This document shows positions 43,692 through 54,400 of a DNA stretch of 64,000 nucleotides, in pieces; the stretch's first letter is position 1, and each line of letters begins with the position of its first letter. A program made the position numbers and the translations under genes. The notes under the pieces were generated by a model that did no database searches, was not told the DNA's origin, and saw only the letters and a list, made by a program, of their open reading frames with translations. Origin of the DNA: Paenibacillus glycanilyticus (lineage in GTDB: Bacteria > Bacillota > Bacilli > Paenibacillales > Paenibacillaceae); NCBI RefSeq assembly GCF_023715145.1, contig NZ_JAMBNP010000015.1, positions 51,975 to 115,974 on the forward strand, read 5' to 3'.

Positions 43692-45380
43692 ATGTTCAAG
43701 CTGATTATCGTCGATGATAACAAATACGAACGAATGGGTATCAGGCAAGCGGTGGACTGGGCCGTGCTTGGAATCGAAGTCGTCGGTACCTTCGCTAACG
43801 GAGCGGATGCGCTCGCGAGCGTCGGCGAGCTTCATCCCGATTTGATCGTGACCGATATCGCCATGCCAATGATGAACGGAATTGTGCTGGCGGAGCGCGT
43901 GAGGGAGCAATATCCCGCTATAAAAATCATATTTACGAGTTGCCATAGCGACTTCGAATTCGCTAAATCCGCCGTCAACCTCGGCGTTTACGGTTACGTG
44001 CTTAAGCCGATTATTTCCGGAGAGCTGGAGGCCGCGGTGCGGGGCGTGCTGGAGGAGATGACCGAACGGGAGCGGATGGAGAGGGAACGTGCCGGCATGC
44101 TGCGTCAGCTCGAAGGCATGCTCCCGCTCGTGCAGGAGCAGTTCTTTAAGGAGCTGCTGCTCGGCAATTTTCGCGACGAAGGAGACATACGCGAACGAAT
44201 AGACTTCCTTCGCGTATTTGTACCGAACAATTCGAGCTTCGCGGTTCTTGCTCTTGATGTCAGGGAGAAAGAGGAGAAGACGGGCGGAGAATCGTCCCGA
44301 AGCATCGTCGACGCCTACTATCAGTCGTATACGATCAAGAAGGCGGTTGTCGCGCTGGAGCAACGCGCGAGTATCGGAACGGCTGCTGAAGGAGCGGGTT
44401 CGCCGCCGCGGGAAGCATCCCGTGAACGCCGTGTTTCGGCTTACCCGGTGCAGATGGCGGGTGACTCCTTTTCCGTGCTGCTATTCGGAGAGTCCGATCA
44501 ATTTCTGGAGACGGCGGTGGACCTGCATATGATGATCGCGGAGCGGTTGAACCGCTCCGTCATCATCGGCATGAGCCAGACTTCGGCCTCTCTTGCCGAC
44601 ATGGCGGAGCTATACCGCCAAGCCCGCCAAGCGGCATTAACGACCTTTTACGAAGGGAGCAGCCCGATTATTGCGTATTCGGAGATCGAAGACCGGGCGG
44701 AGCGAAGCCCGTTCGACGCGGTGCCGGGTCTCGAATCGTTGTACGGGGACGTCAAGGCGCTGCTCTCTTACGGCGGGGAAGAAGGTATCGACGAGTTTCT
44801 GGACAAATATTTGATCGTTCCCGGAGGAGGAGCACCTAGCGAAAGCTACGTTAAGGTGTTCGTCTTTATGACGCTGAATTTGGCCAGCGTGCAGCTGGAA
44901 GAGGCAAACAAATCGTTTCGGATATTGCTTGGCGAGGAGCCGGCGGTCTGGAGCAGGGTTAACGGACTCTCCTCCGTCAAGGAAGCGAGAGGGTGGCTGC
45001 GACATATCTTAAGGGAGCTCCGGGAGCAGCTGACGGAGCGCAATCCGACCAAGAATCAGAAGGTCGTCGATCAAATACGCGAAATCATCGGACAACGTTA
45101 CAGCGAGCCGCTGACGATCGAAGATATTTCCAAATCCGTCTATCTGAGCGGACGGCATGCTAACCATATCTTCAAGAAGGAGACGGGGCAGACGATCTTC
45201 GATTATTTGATCGACTACCGGATTGGCGTCGCCAAGGGGCTGTTGAAGGAGCAAGACAGCAAGGTGGCCGTAGTCGCGGAAGAAGTAGGGTATGTTAACA
45301 CCTCTTATTTTTGCCTGGCCTTCAAAAAAAATGTCGGCATGACCCCGGCGGAATATAAAAATAAGGTCATGCTGCGATAG
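43692..45380 (+). CDS. YesN-type response regulator with AraC DNA-binding domain
   Basis: The 562-aa protein has an N-terminal receiver (about 1-120; VDDNKYERMG, phospho-acceptor Asp in PDLIVTDIAMP, YVLKPI). A long middle region of unknown fold follows, then a C-terminal AraC double helix-turn-helix (EDISKSVYLSGRHANHIFK, EEVGYVNTSYFCLAFKK). It is followed after 34 bp by its sensor kinase. In this family the pair controls neighbouring glycan uptake and cleavage genes. Confidence 0.93.
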   Translation: MFKLIIVDDNKYERMGIRQAVDWAVLGIEVVGTFANGADALASVGELHPDLIVTDIAMPMMNGIVLAERVREQYPAIKIIFTSCHSDFEFAKSAVNLGVYGYVLKPIISGELEAAVRGVLEEMTERERMERERAGMLRQLEGMLPLVQEQFFKELLLGNFRDEGDIRERIDFLRVFVPNNSSFAVLALDVREKEEKTGGESSRSIVDAYYQSYTIKKAVVALEQRASIGTAAEGAGSPPREASRERRVSAYPVQMAGDSFSVLLFGESDQFLETAVDLHMMIAERLNRSVIIGMSQTSASLADMAELYRQARQAALTTFYEGSSPIIAYSEIEDRAERSPFDAVPGLESLYGDVKALLSYGGEEGIDEFLDKYLIVPGGGAPSESYVKVFVFMTLNLASVQLEEANKSFRILLGEEPAVWSRVNGLSSVKEARGWLRHILRELREQLTERNPTKNQKVVDQIREIIGQRYSEPLTIEDISKSVYLSGRHANHIFKKETGQTIFDYLIDYRIGVAKGLLKEQDSKVAVVAEEVGYVNTSYFCLAFKKNVGMTPAEYKNKVMLR

Positions 45381-45414
45381 ATCGCCGCATGTACCCTGGG
45401 AGGGGCAGGGCAGC

Positions 45415-47130
45415 ATGTTCGGAAAGTGGAAATACCGTCACAAAATCGCTTCCATTATTTTTATCTTCTCGCTCATTCCAATGCTCATTCTAGGTTCCGT
45501 GCTGTTTTTCAACGTCTGGAATGATAAAGTTGACGCCATCCTGGAAAAAAATGAAGCCCAGCTCGCCGGAAGCGTGACGGGAGTCGATAATATGCTGACG
45601 TCTAACGTCGACAAGCTGCTTTTCATTAACAGCAACTTTTATATTAACAACTATCTCGAAACGAAGACCGATCAAAATCTGGTCGGCATCATATCGTTTA
45701 ACGATTATTTACAAAGCGTTGCCGGTGCAGTCAAAGCGGATATGTCGAACGACAGCGTCATTATCTATTCGCTCAGCGAGGACACGCTGAATGGCGACTA
45801 TTTGCGCAGAATCGACTCTCTGGGAAACTTCGAGCCGGATGGAGGAGGCCAGCTCCGGCGGGATATTCTGGCCTCGGATACCGGCAGCATTATTTGGAGA
45901 TTGGCTACGCTTAAGGGGCAAGGCTCATCGGAGAATCGGACTTTTATCTATCTCTACAAAAAAATGGCTTCTCTTCGCGGGCCGCTCGCCGTAACGGAAA
46001 TTCGGGTTCCCTTCTCGTCTATCCAGAGATACTTCGATGTCGAGCTGCCGGAAAACTCGTCTATCGGGTTCGATTCCTCCATTGGGGGAGGACGGTTTCC
46101 TATTGCAGGTCTCGAAACCGAAGGGGGAGCCATTGACGCCGGTTCATCTCGTCATTACGAAATTCGAAATACGCTCAAGTCGGGGATCGGGGAAATTGTC
46201 ATGAAGATTCCCAGGTCGCTGGTCATTCGGGAGCTGAAGTCTTATCTGATCGGAGCCGCTGCCATGTTGATCGGAGTCATGGTGATTCTGTTCGTAATGG
46301 TAGAGATCGTTTCGTTTTACCTGACCCGAAAGTTAGAGGTATTGTTCCGCCGCATGAATACGACCGTAGAAAATTTACTTCATAACGAGAATTTGCAATT
46401 CTCCACCGCCGATGACGAGTTTAGCCGTATGGGCAGCGTTCTCCATGAGCTAATGGTTCGCGTCCGCGATTATTATCAGCGAATCAACGCTTATGAAACG
46501 GAGCGCACCGTGCTGGAAACCCAACTTCTGCAAGAGCGCATTAATCCGCATTTCTTGTACAACACGCTCTCCACCATGAGATGGTTGAGCGGGGACGAGC
46601 GCATTCGCGGCGTCATCGACTCCATGGTGCGTTATTACCGTATCGCGCTTAATAAGGGCAGCAGCATTATTACTATCGATCAAGAGCTGGAGATGATGAA
46701 CGAATATTTGAAGCTGCAGAAATTCGCGTATGGCATTGATTTCGAATATACGATTAGAATCCAGGAAGGGCTAGGCAACACGCCCATGCTGAAGCATCTG
46801 CTGCAGCCCGTCGTGGAGAATGCCGTATTGCACGGCATTAACGGGAGGGAGACTGGAGGCAGCATCGATATTCGCGTCGAACGAAAGCCTAATCCGGAGT
46901 TGTCATCCGACGAGGTATGGATCAGAATTTCAGACAATGGGGACGGCATCGATACGGAGAAGCTCGGCAGCATACTGAGGGGTGAAAGCGACAGCATGTA
47001 TGGCGGTTACGGCATGATTAATACGAGAAAACGGATCGAGGTCTATTACGGGAAGCCGTATGATATCGATGTCCAGAGCGAGTCCGGTAACGGAACGACG
47101 GTGACGCTGCGCATACCGGCATCCGCATAA
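45415..47130 (+). CDS. YesM-type sensor histidine kinase
   Basis: The 571-aa protein has a membrane helix (about 12-33), an extracellular CACHE-like sensing region (about 35-275), a second helix (about 278-300) and HAMP. A His_kinase segment carries the phosphorylated His (about 379, in ERINPHFLYNTL), followed by an HATPase domain (DNGDGIDTEKL, GGYGMINTRKRIE). It should phosphorylate the YesN-type regulator upstream when the glycan or its binding protein is sensed. Confidence 0.93.
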   Translation: MFGKWKYRHKIASIIFIFSLIPMLILGSVLFFNVWNDKVDAILEKNEAQLAGSVTGVDNMLTSNVDKLLFINSNFYINNYLETKTDQNLVGIISFNDYLQSVAGAVKADMSNDSVIIYSLSEDTLNGDYLRRIDSLGNFEPDGGGQLRRDILASDTGSIIWRLATLKGQGSSENRTFIYLYKKMASLRGPLAVTEIRVPFSSIQRYFDVELPENSSIGFDSSIGGGRFPIAGLETEGGAIDAGSSRHYEIRNTLKSGIGEIVMKIPRSLVIRELKSYLIGAAAMLIGVMVILFVMVEIVSFYLTRKLEVLFRRMNTTVENLLHNENLQFSTADDEFSRMGSVLHELMVRVRDYYQRINAYETERTVLETQLLQERINPHFLYNTLSTMRWLSGDERIRGVIDSMVRYYRIALNKGSSIITIDQELEMMNEYLKLQKFAYGIDFEYTIRIQEGLGNTPMLKHLLQPVVENAVLHGINGRETGGSIDIRVERKPNPELSSDEVWIRISDNGDGIDTEKLGSILRGESDSMYGGYGMINTRKRIEVYYGKPYDIDVQSESGNGTTVTLRIPASA

Positions 47131-47165
47131 AAAGCAGGGTGATCGACTATCGACGGAAAGAAGAG

Positions 47166-47196
47166 GAGACTTTGGCGAAAGCGGAAGTCTCTTTTT
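47166..47196 (+). terminator. Rho-independent terminator after the sensor kinase
   Basis: Stem GAGACTT/AAGTCTC with a T5 tail. It separates the regulatory pair from the transporter operon. Confidence 0.65.
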
Positions 47197-47347
47197 GGCG
47201 TTTCTTCGGCACTGAAGCAAGCGCACGCTTTCTACTCCGATTCGGATTATGTCCGAATTCAGCTATAGGAGCTCCGTTTATTTACTATAACCACTTTCCG
47301 CAATGCACTAGAATGAGAGCAACACCTACGAGGAGAGGAGCTGGAAC

Positions 47348-48295
47348 ATGCGCAAAGAGATCATCTTCAATCATTCTGCCAAGCCGCCCCGAAGCAGGTT
47401 TATCCGGGCGCTGCGCAAAAACTCGTTCGGATACATGCTCATGCTGCCGTCCATCGTGCTTACCTTCGTGTTCGCTTACGTGCCGATGCCGGGCATTATC
47501 GCGGCTTTCAAGGACTACAACATTTTCTTGGGATTATGGAACAGCCCATGGGTCGGGATCGAGCACGTTCGGGAAATCTTCGAGACTCCCATGCTGAGGC
47601 AGGCGATCTTTAATACGCTGGAGCTTAGCGTACTGACGATTCTAGTAGGCTTTCCGGCACCAATCATTCTTGCTTTAATGATCAACGAGGTCAAGGACGG
47701 CCTGTTCAAACGATCCGTGCAAACGCTCAGCTATCTGCCCCATTTCCTTTCCTGGATCGCCGTAGTTGGTCTTGCCTACTCGTTCCTCGATCTCTATGGT
47801 CCTCTTAATGATTTGTTGCTTAAGCTATCAGGCGGAGAAGGCGAGAGAATCATGTTTCTCTCCAAACAAGAGCTGTTCCTTCCTTTTCTGCTTCTGCTAA
47901 GCGTCTGGAAGGAGGTTGGCTGGGGAACGGTCGTTTACCTGGCTGCCATCACTTCGATCGATCCAAGCTTGTACGAAGCGGCAAAGATCGACGGAGCCAA
48001 CCGGTGGAAGCAGCATCTCTACATCACGCTGCCCGGACTTAAGATGACGACCATTCTGCTTCTGATCTTCACTCTCGGCACGTTGTTCAACAGCAACTTC
48101 GAGCTTGTCTACGGGATGCAAAACGCATTTATCAGCTATGACGTCATCTCGACAATCGTCTATTCGTCAGGCATTCAGCAGGGCAATTATTCGATGGCGG
48201 CAGCGGTAGGTTTCCTGCAAGGACTTGTGGCGCTTCTCTTGACTGTCGGAGCCAACACGATCGCCAAAAAAACGACCGGAATTTCGATCTGGTAA
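47348..48295 (+). CDS. ABC transporter permease (LplB type)
   Basis: The 315-aa permease begins with the basic N-terminus and GYMLMLPSIVLTFVFAYVPM pattern of LplB-type proteins. It has the ATPase-contact motif EAAKIDGANRWKQHL. The start ATG at 47348 follows GAGGAGAGGAG. A TAGAATGA at 47309 resembles the -10 of the regulator gene, so activation by the YesN protein is likely. Confidence 0.92.
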   Translation: MRKEIIFNHSAKPPRSRFIRALRKNSFGYMLMLPSIVLTFVFAYVPMPGIIAAFKDYNIFLGLWNSPWVGIEHVREIFETPMLRQAIFNTLELSVLTILVGFPAPIILALMINEVKDGLFKRSVQTLSYLPHFLSWIAVVGLAYSFLDLYGPLNDLLLKLSGGEGERIMFLSKQELFLPFLLLLSVWKEVGWGTVVYLAAITSIDPSLYEAAKIDGANRWKQHLYITLPGLKMTTILLLIFTLGTLFNSNFELVYGMQNAFISYDVISTIVYSSGIQQGNYSMAAAVGFLQGLVALLLTVGANTIAKKTTGISIW

Positions 48296-48308
48296 GGAGG
48301 ATGCCCCA

Positions 48309-49211
48309 TTGAATCATGAATCGCTGTCGTACCGCATCTTCAAAATCGGCAACGCCTCGTTGCTGATCCTGATCGTAGTCGCCATGGTGTTCCCGTATCT
48401 TAACGTTCTCGCTTACGCTCTCAACGATCCGACGGATTCTCAATTCGGCGGCCTTACCTTCTATCCGCGGGAGCTGTCGTTTGCCAACTTCGAGATGCTG
48501 CTTACGAACTCCGCCATTATCCAGTCGACGCTTATTTCCGTGCTCCGCGTCGTGATCGGCACGGCCTTCGCCCTGCTCGTTCAGTACACCTGCGCGTACG
48601 CATTCACTCTGAAAGGGCTGCAGGGTAAGGGAGCCATATTGATTTTCCTGATGATTCCGATGTATTTCGGCGGCGGTCTCATTCCCGTCTATCTGCTTTA
48701 TTCGAAAATGCATCTGCTCAATAACTTCCTTGTTTATATCCTCCCGGTTTCGTTCAGCTTGTACAACATGGTCATCATCCGTTCGTTTCTGTATACGATC
48801 CCCGACAGTCTTGCCGAATCGGCGCGGATTGACGGAGCGAACGAGTTTGTCATTATGCTGCGCATCTACGTGCCGTTATCGATGCCAATCCTTGCGGTTA
48901 TGGCATTATGGACGGCTGTTTATCACTGGAACGATTGGACGACGACGCTTTATTTCGTCACGGATCAGAAACTGAACACGCTGCAGTATATTCTGATGCA
49001 AATCCTGAAGGAAGGCGAGCGGATGGCGAGCATGTTCCAGGAGGCAATTCGGGCAGGCATTGCGTCCGGCACGAATACCCAGACACAGGTGACACCGCAG
49101 GCGATTCGGGCTGCCAACATTATATTGACGACCATTCCGATCGTTATCGTATATCCGTTTCTTCAGAAACATTTTGTCAAAGGGATTACGCTTGGAGCAG
49201 TTAAGGAATAG
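48309..49211 (+). CDS. ABC transporter permease (LplC type)
   Basis: The 300-aa protein starts at TTG 48309 after AAGGAGGATG. It has the LplC-type pattern (YALNDPTDSQFGGLTFYPRE), the loop ESARIDGANEFVIML and the ending HFVKGITLGAVKE. It forms the import channel with the LplB-type gene. Confidence 0.92.
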   Translation: MNHESLSYRIFKIGNASLLILIVVAMVFPYLNVLAYALNDPTDSQFGGLTFYPRELSFANFEMLLTNSAIIQSTLISVLRVVIGTAFALLVQYTCAYAFTLKGLQGKGAILIFLMIPMYFGGGLIPVYLLYSKMHLLNNFLVYILPVSFSLYNMVIIRSFLYTIPDSLAESARIDGANEFVIMLRIYVPLSMPILAVMALWTAVYHWNDWTTTLYFVTDQKLNTLQYILMQILKEGERMASMFQEAIRAGIASGTNTQTQVTPQAIRAANIILTTIPIVIVYPFLQKHFVKGITLGAVKE

Positions 49212-49316
49212 GGCGAGAATAACCACGGTATGATGCCGGATTTGGCAGGATAGTAAACAACACCCAATGCACGTCCGGCATGATATAGATGCAAATTCAT
49301 TCTAGGGGGAGTAAGC

Positions 49317-51290
49317 ATGAAATTAAGGATGCGCAATACGGTTATGCTGACAACGGCCGCAGTCCTGCTGATGTCGCTTACGGCAGGGTGCACGAACGAC
49401 GGCAATACGCCGACAGAGACGGCAGCTCCAGCCAACGCTTCAAATGGAAACGCTTCCGGGGAAAAAGCCTATTACGACATGTACGATGAGGTAACCGACA
49501 GCTCCGAGCTGCCGGATTGGAAGGGCAAACAGCTCAAGCTGAAGATCTGGTATGCGCACGGCACGGGCGACGCTAAACGCCCGGTTCCAACGGAGGATAT
49601 CGTTAGTCCGGAGATCAAGCGGGTAACGGGCATCGAGATCGACAAGGACGGCTCTTTCGACAACGGCGGGCAGGCAATTGACGTCAAACTCGGCATGATC
49701 AACGCGGCGAACGATTGGCCCGATCTCGCGTTTGTCACCGATTCCGGCATGGGCAGCCTTAAGGACATGTTTGCCGCGGGCAAGGCGTATGACCTGACGG
49801 AAGCGATCGAGAAGTATGCTCCGAATCTGCAGAAGCGCCTGAGCTTCGAGACGTTCCCTTACGTCAAACGTTTTTCGACCAATAACGATCAGGATGGAAG
49901 CATCTATTCGTTCCCGACGCAGATGGGGGACCCTGACCGATCCATGAAAATCATGGATCCGTCGTTTGTCACTCCGAACGCGCTCGAGGGTACGGACCAA
50001 TTCGTGTGGGTGCGCGATGATCTATTGAAGAAGCTGTACCCTGAGGCCAAGACGCAGGACGAGATTGAATCGTTGTTCGTCGAGAAGGGCGGAAAATTCA
50101 GCAGAGAGGATATCTACGACGTTCCTGTCAAAACAACGGAAGATTTCAAAAAGCTTCTATACGATCTCCAAAATTTAATTAAAACCGAGAACATCACGGA
50201 GAACGGCAAGCCGGTCGAAGTGAGCTACGCGTTTGGCGGCCAAGACAACTGGGGCACGCTGGCCGTTCTGGCCAACCTGTATGGCCGAATTCCGAAAGGC
50301 AGCAACTATTTTACGTACTTTGACAAAGAAACGCAGCAGATCGAATATATGTTCCAGCAGCCGTTCTTCAAAAATATCGTGCATGACTTCAACCAATTCG
50401 TGCGCGATAAGGTGATGGACCCGAACTCGCTTGTCGAGAACAACGCGATGCACCTGGAGAAGCTGAATAACGGACAATACGCGGTAGCTTATCTGTACGA
50501 TATGCCTGACGAGAATGTCATGAAAGCCGCGGGCAAAACGTACAGGTATCGCAAAGTGTTCCTGGATTCACCGGTCAACACGGATAAATTCATCTCGCCG
50601 ATGGGCGGCGTCAAAAACAATATCGGCGTCGTTATTTTCAAGGACAGCGTGAAGGAAGAGGATCTGCCGCAGGTCGTCCGCTTCCTGGATTACATGGTTT
50701 CCGAGGTCGGCGAGAAAATGTACACCTGGGGACCAAAAAGCGCGGGCTTATTCGACGAGGTAGACGGCAAGCGCGTGTTCAAGGACAAGGATCTTGAGGA
50801 TGCTATGGTTTACAACAAGGACAACGGAAAGTCGCTTCAATACAACCTGGCGAACACAAGATTGGCTTCAACGAACGTGTACGGCAGCGGCTGGCCTTAT
50901 TATCCGACCTACATGTGGGGCGGTTCCAAAGTATCGCCGTTCTACAGCTACGACCGGGTCATTTCGCCTTCGGAGGCAAGAAACTTCTTCGATCCGGGCA
51001 ATCTGCCTAACCATTCGTACTCGGATCTTGGCATACCGATCAATAACGACATGCAGATCTGGAATTTCTTCGGCGTCGTGCCGGAAGCCGATCAGTTCTG
51101 GAAAGGCCGCGACGCTTTCGAGAAAGCGTTGACCAAGACGCTTGCGGCCCGCGACGATGCGCATTTCGAAGAGCTGTGGAAGCAGTTCAGCGAGATCGCG
51201 AAGAAAAACGGAGGCAACGAGGAGCTGCGGAAAAAGATCGACGATTATTTCAAAACGGCGAACAAAGATCAGCTTGAATCGCTGAAATAA
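49317..51290 (+). CDS. LplA-type substrate-binding lipoprotein
   Basis: The 657-aa length is typical of the large LplA-type extracellular binding proteins, longer than the 450-470 aa proteins at 3077 and 25926. A lipoprotein signal ends in LTAGC (Cys at about residue 24). The mature part has VSYAFGGQDNWGTLAVL and a YPTYMWGG segment. It should bind a larger oligosaccharide. A very strong hairpin follows its stop. Confidence 0.92.
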   Translation: MKLRMRNTVMLTTAAVLLMSLTAGCTNDGNTPTETAAPANASNGNASGEKAYYDMYDEVTDSSELPDWKGKQLKLKIWYAHGTGDAKRPVPTEDIVSPEIKRVTGIEIDKDGSFDNGGQAIDVKLGMINAANDWPDLAFVTDSGMGSLKDMFAAGKAYDLTEAIEKYAPNLQKRLSFETFPYVKRFSTNNDQDGSIYSFPTQMGDPDRSMKIMDPSFVTPNALEGTDQFVWVRDDLLKKLYPEAKTQDEIESLFVEKGGKFSREDIYDVPVKTTEDFKKLLYDLQNLIKTENITENGKPVEVSYAFGGQDNWGTLAVLANLYGRIPKGSNYFTYFDKETQQIEYMFQQPFFKNIVHDFNQFVRDKVMDPNSLVENNAMHLEKLNNGQYAVAYLYDMPDENVMKAAGKTYRYRKVFLDSPVNTDKFISPMGGVKNNIGVVIFKDSVKEEDLPQVVRFLDYMVSEVGEKMYTWGPKSAGLFDEVDGKRVFKDKDLEDAMVYNKDNGKSLQYNLANTRLASTNVYGSGWPYYPTYMWGGSKVSPFYSYDRVISPSEARNFFDPGNLPNHSYSDLGIPINNDMQIWNFFGVVPEADQFWKGRDAFEKALTKTLAARDDAHFEELWKQFSEIAKKNGGNEELRKKIDDYFKTANKDQLESLK

Positions 51291-51325
51291 AAGTCTGCGG
51301 CTATTCAAGCTATCCGGACATCAAT

Positions 51326-51375
51326 CCCCCTGCCTGACAACCTCGCCCCTAGTGGCGAGGTTGTCAGGCAGGGGG
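51326..51375. terminator. Perfect 22-bp GC-rich hairpin without T run
   Basis: Arms 51326-51347 and 51354-51375 pair perfectly (outer CCCCCTGCC/GGCAGGGGG, inner CCTCGCC/GGCGAGG) around a 6-nt loop. The hairpin is followed by TTGCAT, not by T residues. It is better seen as an mRNA-stabilising or processing structure than a simple terminator. Confidence 0.6.
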
Positions 51376-51392
51376 TTGCATATACGCGAATT

Positions 51393-51406
51393 GGAAACCG
51401 CTTACA
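51393..51406. promoter_or_regulatory. cre-like site upstream of the beta-helix gene
   Basis: GGAAACCGCTTACA fits the CcpA consensus TGWAANCGNTNWCA at 13 of 14 positions and lies 34 bp before the ATG at 51440. Confidence 0.45.
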
Positions 51407-51439
51407 GAACGACAAACCAATCTGTTAGGAGGCTAACTG

Positions 51440-54400
51440 ATGTACGCAACGCTTGGAAGGCAGTATCGCAAAAGCTTGTCCCAAATCCTTGTCCTGGCCA
51501 TGTTATTCACCTTGATAGCCGCGCTAGATGTCCGGCCGGTTTATGCGGCTAACGCTCCAAAGATTGACCGGTTATCGGATGCGGTGCAGGCTGGCAAAAC
51601 GTTTACGATCACGGGGTGGGATATGACGGCATCCTCGCAAGACGTCGCGATCAAGCTGGATTCGGCCAATACGTCTCCGGCTGCGCCACCGGCTGACGCC
51701 CTGCACCCAACCATTATCCAGAGCGACCGGAAAGGGAATTACGTCACGGTGACAATGCCTGGCGGGGTGGCCGCGGGCGTCTATAACGTATGGGTCAAAA
51801 ACGCCACGGGCTGGAGCGCTCCGGCTAAGCTCAATGCGGCGCGCGCGCTCTGGATTTCCGAGAAACAAGCCTGGTCCAGCCAAAAAATCACGATCGTCGG
51901 CCGGAATTTCGCGGGCTCCGAATTTGGAGCAGGGAACGGAACCGTGGTTCGATTAAAAAACAGCTCAAACGCGGTGAACCAGACCATCACGTCCGGCAAT
52001 GCGTATATGGCCGAGTTTTCTATCTCGTCTAACACACCGCTGGGCACGTACGACGTCGAGATCTCAAGCGACGGCGGCGTGCACTGGAGCAAGCCGAGCA
52101 GCGGGCAGCAGCTGCAGGTCGTCTCCGCGGGAAGCGACCCGCTGGGGCTTGGCGTTGCTTGGGCGGGCAACTTCAACTGGGCGAACCAAGTGAACGCGAG
52201 CTCGTACGGCGCAGCTCCTAACAGCGGGGTCGACGAGACTGCCGACATTCAGGCTGCCATCGACGCTGCGGGCACAAATCCGAACGGTGGCGTCGTGTAT
52301 CTGACAGACGGAACGTACCGGATCACATCCTTGCATCTCTCGCGCAAAGTCGTCCTCCGCGGCCAGAGCCGCTCGGGTACAATATTGCAGTATATAGGGA
52401 CGGGCGGCGCCACGGCTATCGATAGCAAAACGAACTTCGGTCAGGTCGGCGTAGCCAATCTGACGGTGACCATCGCTCCCGGCCACACGAGCCGTCCGGA
52501 TATTTTCCTCATACTCGGCTCTCCGTGGGAGGTATTGGACGGAAGCGGCAATCCGACTTATCCGGCAGGCAATGTATTGCAGCGCACGGCCGAGCAGATG
52601 TTCCTTAAAGGCGTAAAGATCGATTATGATCTTGGCACGAACGGCGCCCCAGGGCAGCGCGGCTTCCCGATGATGACGCTCGGCAAGGAACGTTTTCTCG
52701 TTGCGGACAGCGACTTCCGCGGTTTTGCGGGTTACGCTCATAACTATGTCAACCAATATTCTTCGTTTACGAACTCCTATATGGAATTCAGCTTCGGCGT
52801 CTACATTAATACGGCGGAATATTACATCGCGACGGGCAATACCCTCATCGGACATACCGCCGTCAATGCCGAGAAACACGGATTGTCGGTGCGCGCCAAC
52901 AACTACGTGGCGGACAATACGATCGTCGGCATGCGCTCCGTGGCGAGCGGGCTTGTCGAGGGGCACGATAACGACGGCGAAGCGATCATGTCGGAAGCGC
53001 CGGGCGGTTATTTCAACTACGGAACGGTTAGTTCGGCAAGCGGACTTAACGTCACGGTCAGCGCGGATCGCGCGCTGGTCACGCCGACCGTCATGTACAG
53101 CTATCCGGCTATCCAGATTATCGACGGAACGGGGCTCGGACAACTGCGCAGAGTAACGGGCATCTCCGGCAATACGATCACGGTTGACAAGGCATGGGAC
53201 AAAATGCCGGACGGCACGAGCAAATGGACCCTTATCACGCCTAACGAACATACGACTGCCTACAACAATACGATCACCGATAACGACAAGGGCATCTGGT
53301 TGTTCGGCAATGCCTATGACAGCGTAGTCGCCAACAATACGTTTCTGGATTCGGAAGGCGTCTTTATCTGGAGCGTGGATGTCAAAAACGCGAACGAATC
53401 CAGCCTGTCGCCCAACTACTTCAACCGGGTGACGGGCAATGTCCTGACGGGCGTTTCTCCGCTTAGCAAAAACTCGGGCGTGGGAGTCGCTTCGGAGCGA
53501 TTCGACAACGGCGGCGGCCATTACTTCGCCGTTCAGGCGTTCGGCAACGAATTCAGGGGCAATGACATATCAGGGACGAACGAAACGCCCGTCGGCAATA
53601 GCATAACGGAAGCGCCGTCCTACAATACCGGCATCTATATCTCCACGGCGGATATCGGCTATTACGACGGCAATAACGACGTGAGCGTATCAGGAGACAC
53701 GACAAATACGATCGTAGAGGACAATACCGTCCGGAATAAGGAGTATGCCGTCACTCTGACCCATAGCAGCTATGGCACGGTGCTTGCAGGAAACAAAACG
53801 GCCAATATTACCGGCAGCTTCGTCAGAGATACGGGCTCGCACAATACGCAGAGTGCCAATAACGCGGGAGCGGCAGCCTCTCAGTCTACTGCGGCCGCGC
53901 CTACTTTCACCCCGGCGGCGGGATCGTACAGCGCGCCGCAGACCGTGACGATCGCTTCGTCGACGACCGGAGCGACGATCCGCTACACGACGGACGGCAG
54001 TACGCCGAATGCGGGCTCGCCGATCTACAGAACGCCGCTTACCGTATCGCCTTCACAGACCGTAAAGGCGATGGCAAGCAAAGCGGGCATGCTGCAGTCA
54101 GCGGTATCGACGGCAGCTTACACGAACTCGGGCGGCGGTAACTTGACGCTGCAAGCGGAAAGCTATGCCGATATGAGCGGCATTGTCAATTTCGGCACCA
54201 CGATAGGCGATCTTCATGACGGAGACTGGATCAAGTTTAGCAACGTGAATCTGGGAAGCGGATTTGCAACGCTGCGGACTCGTTTCACGAACGGCGATGT
54301 GAGCGCCAAGACGGCCGAGATCCGGCTGGATAGTCTGACGGGCACGCTCATTGGTTCGATATCGACGCCGCCGACGGGAGGCTGGAGCAATTGGGTGGAG

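Noticed and set aside
47139..47597. Plus-strand frame overlapping the start of the LplB-type permease
   Set aside because: It overlaps the permease in another frame, and the terminator at 47166 lies inside it.
52064..53521. Minus-strand frame of 485 codons inside the beta-helix gene
   Set aside because: It is a shadow of the repetitive beta-helix coding region without family motifs.
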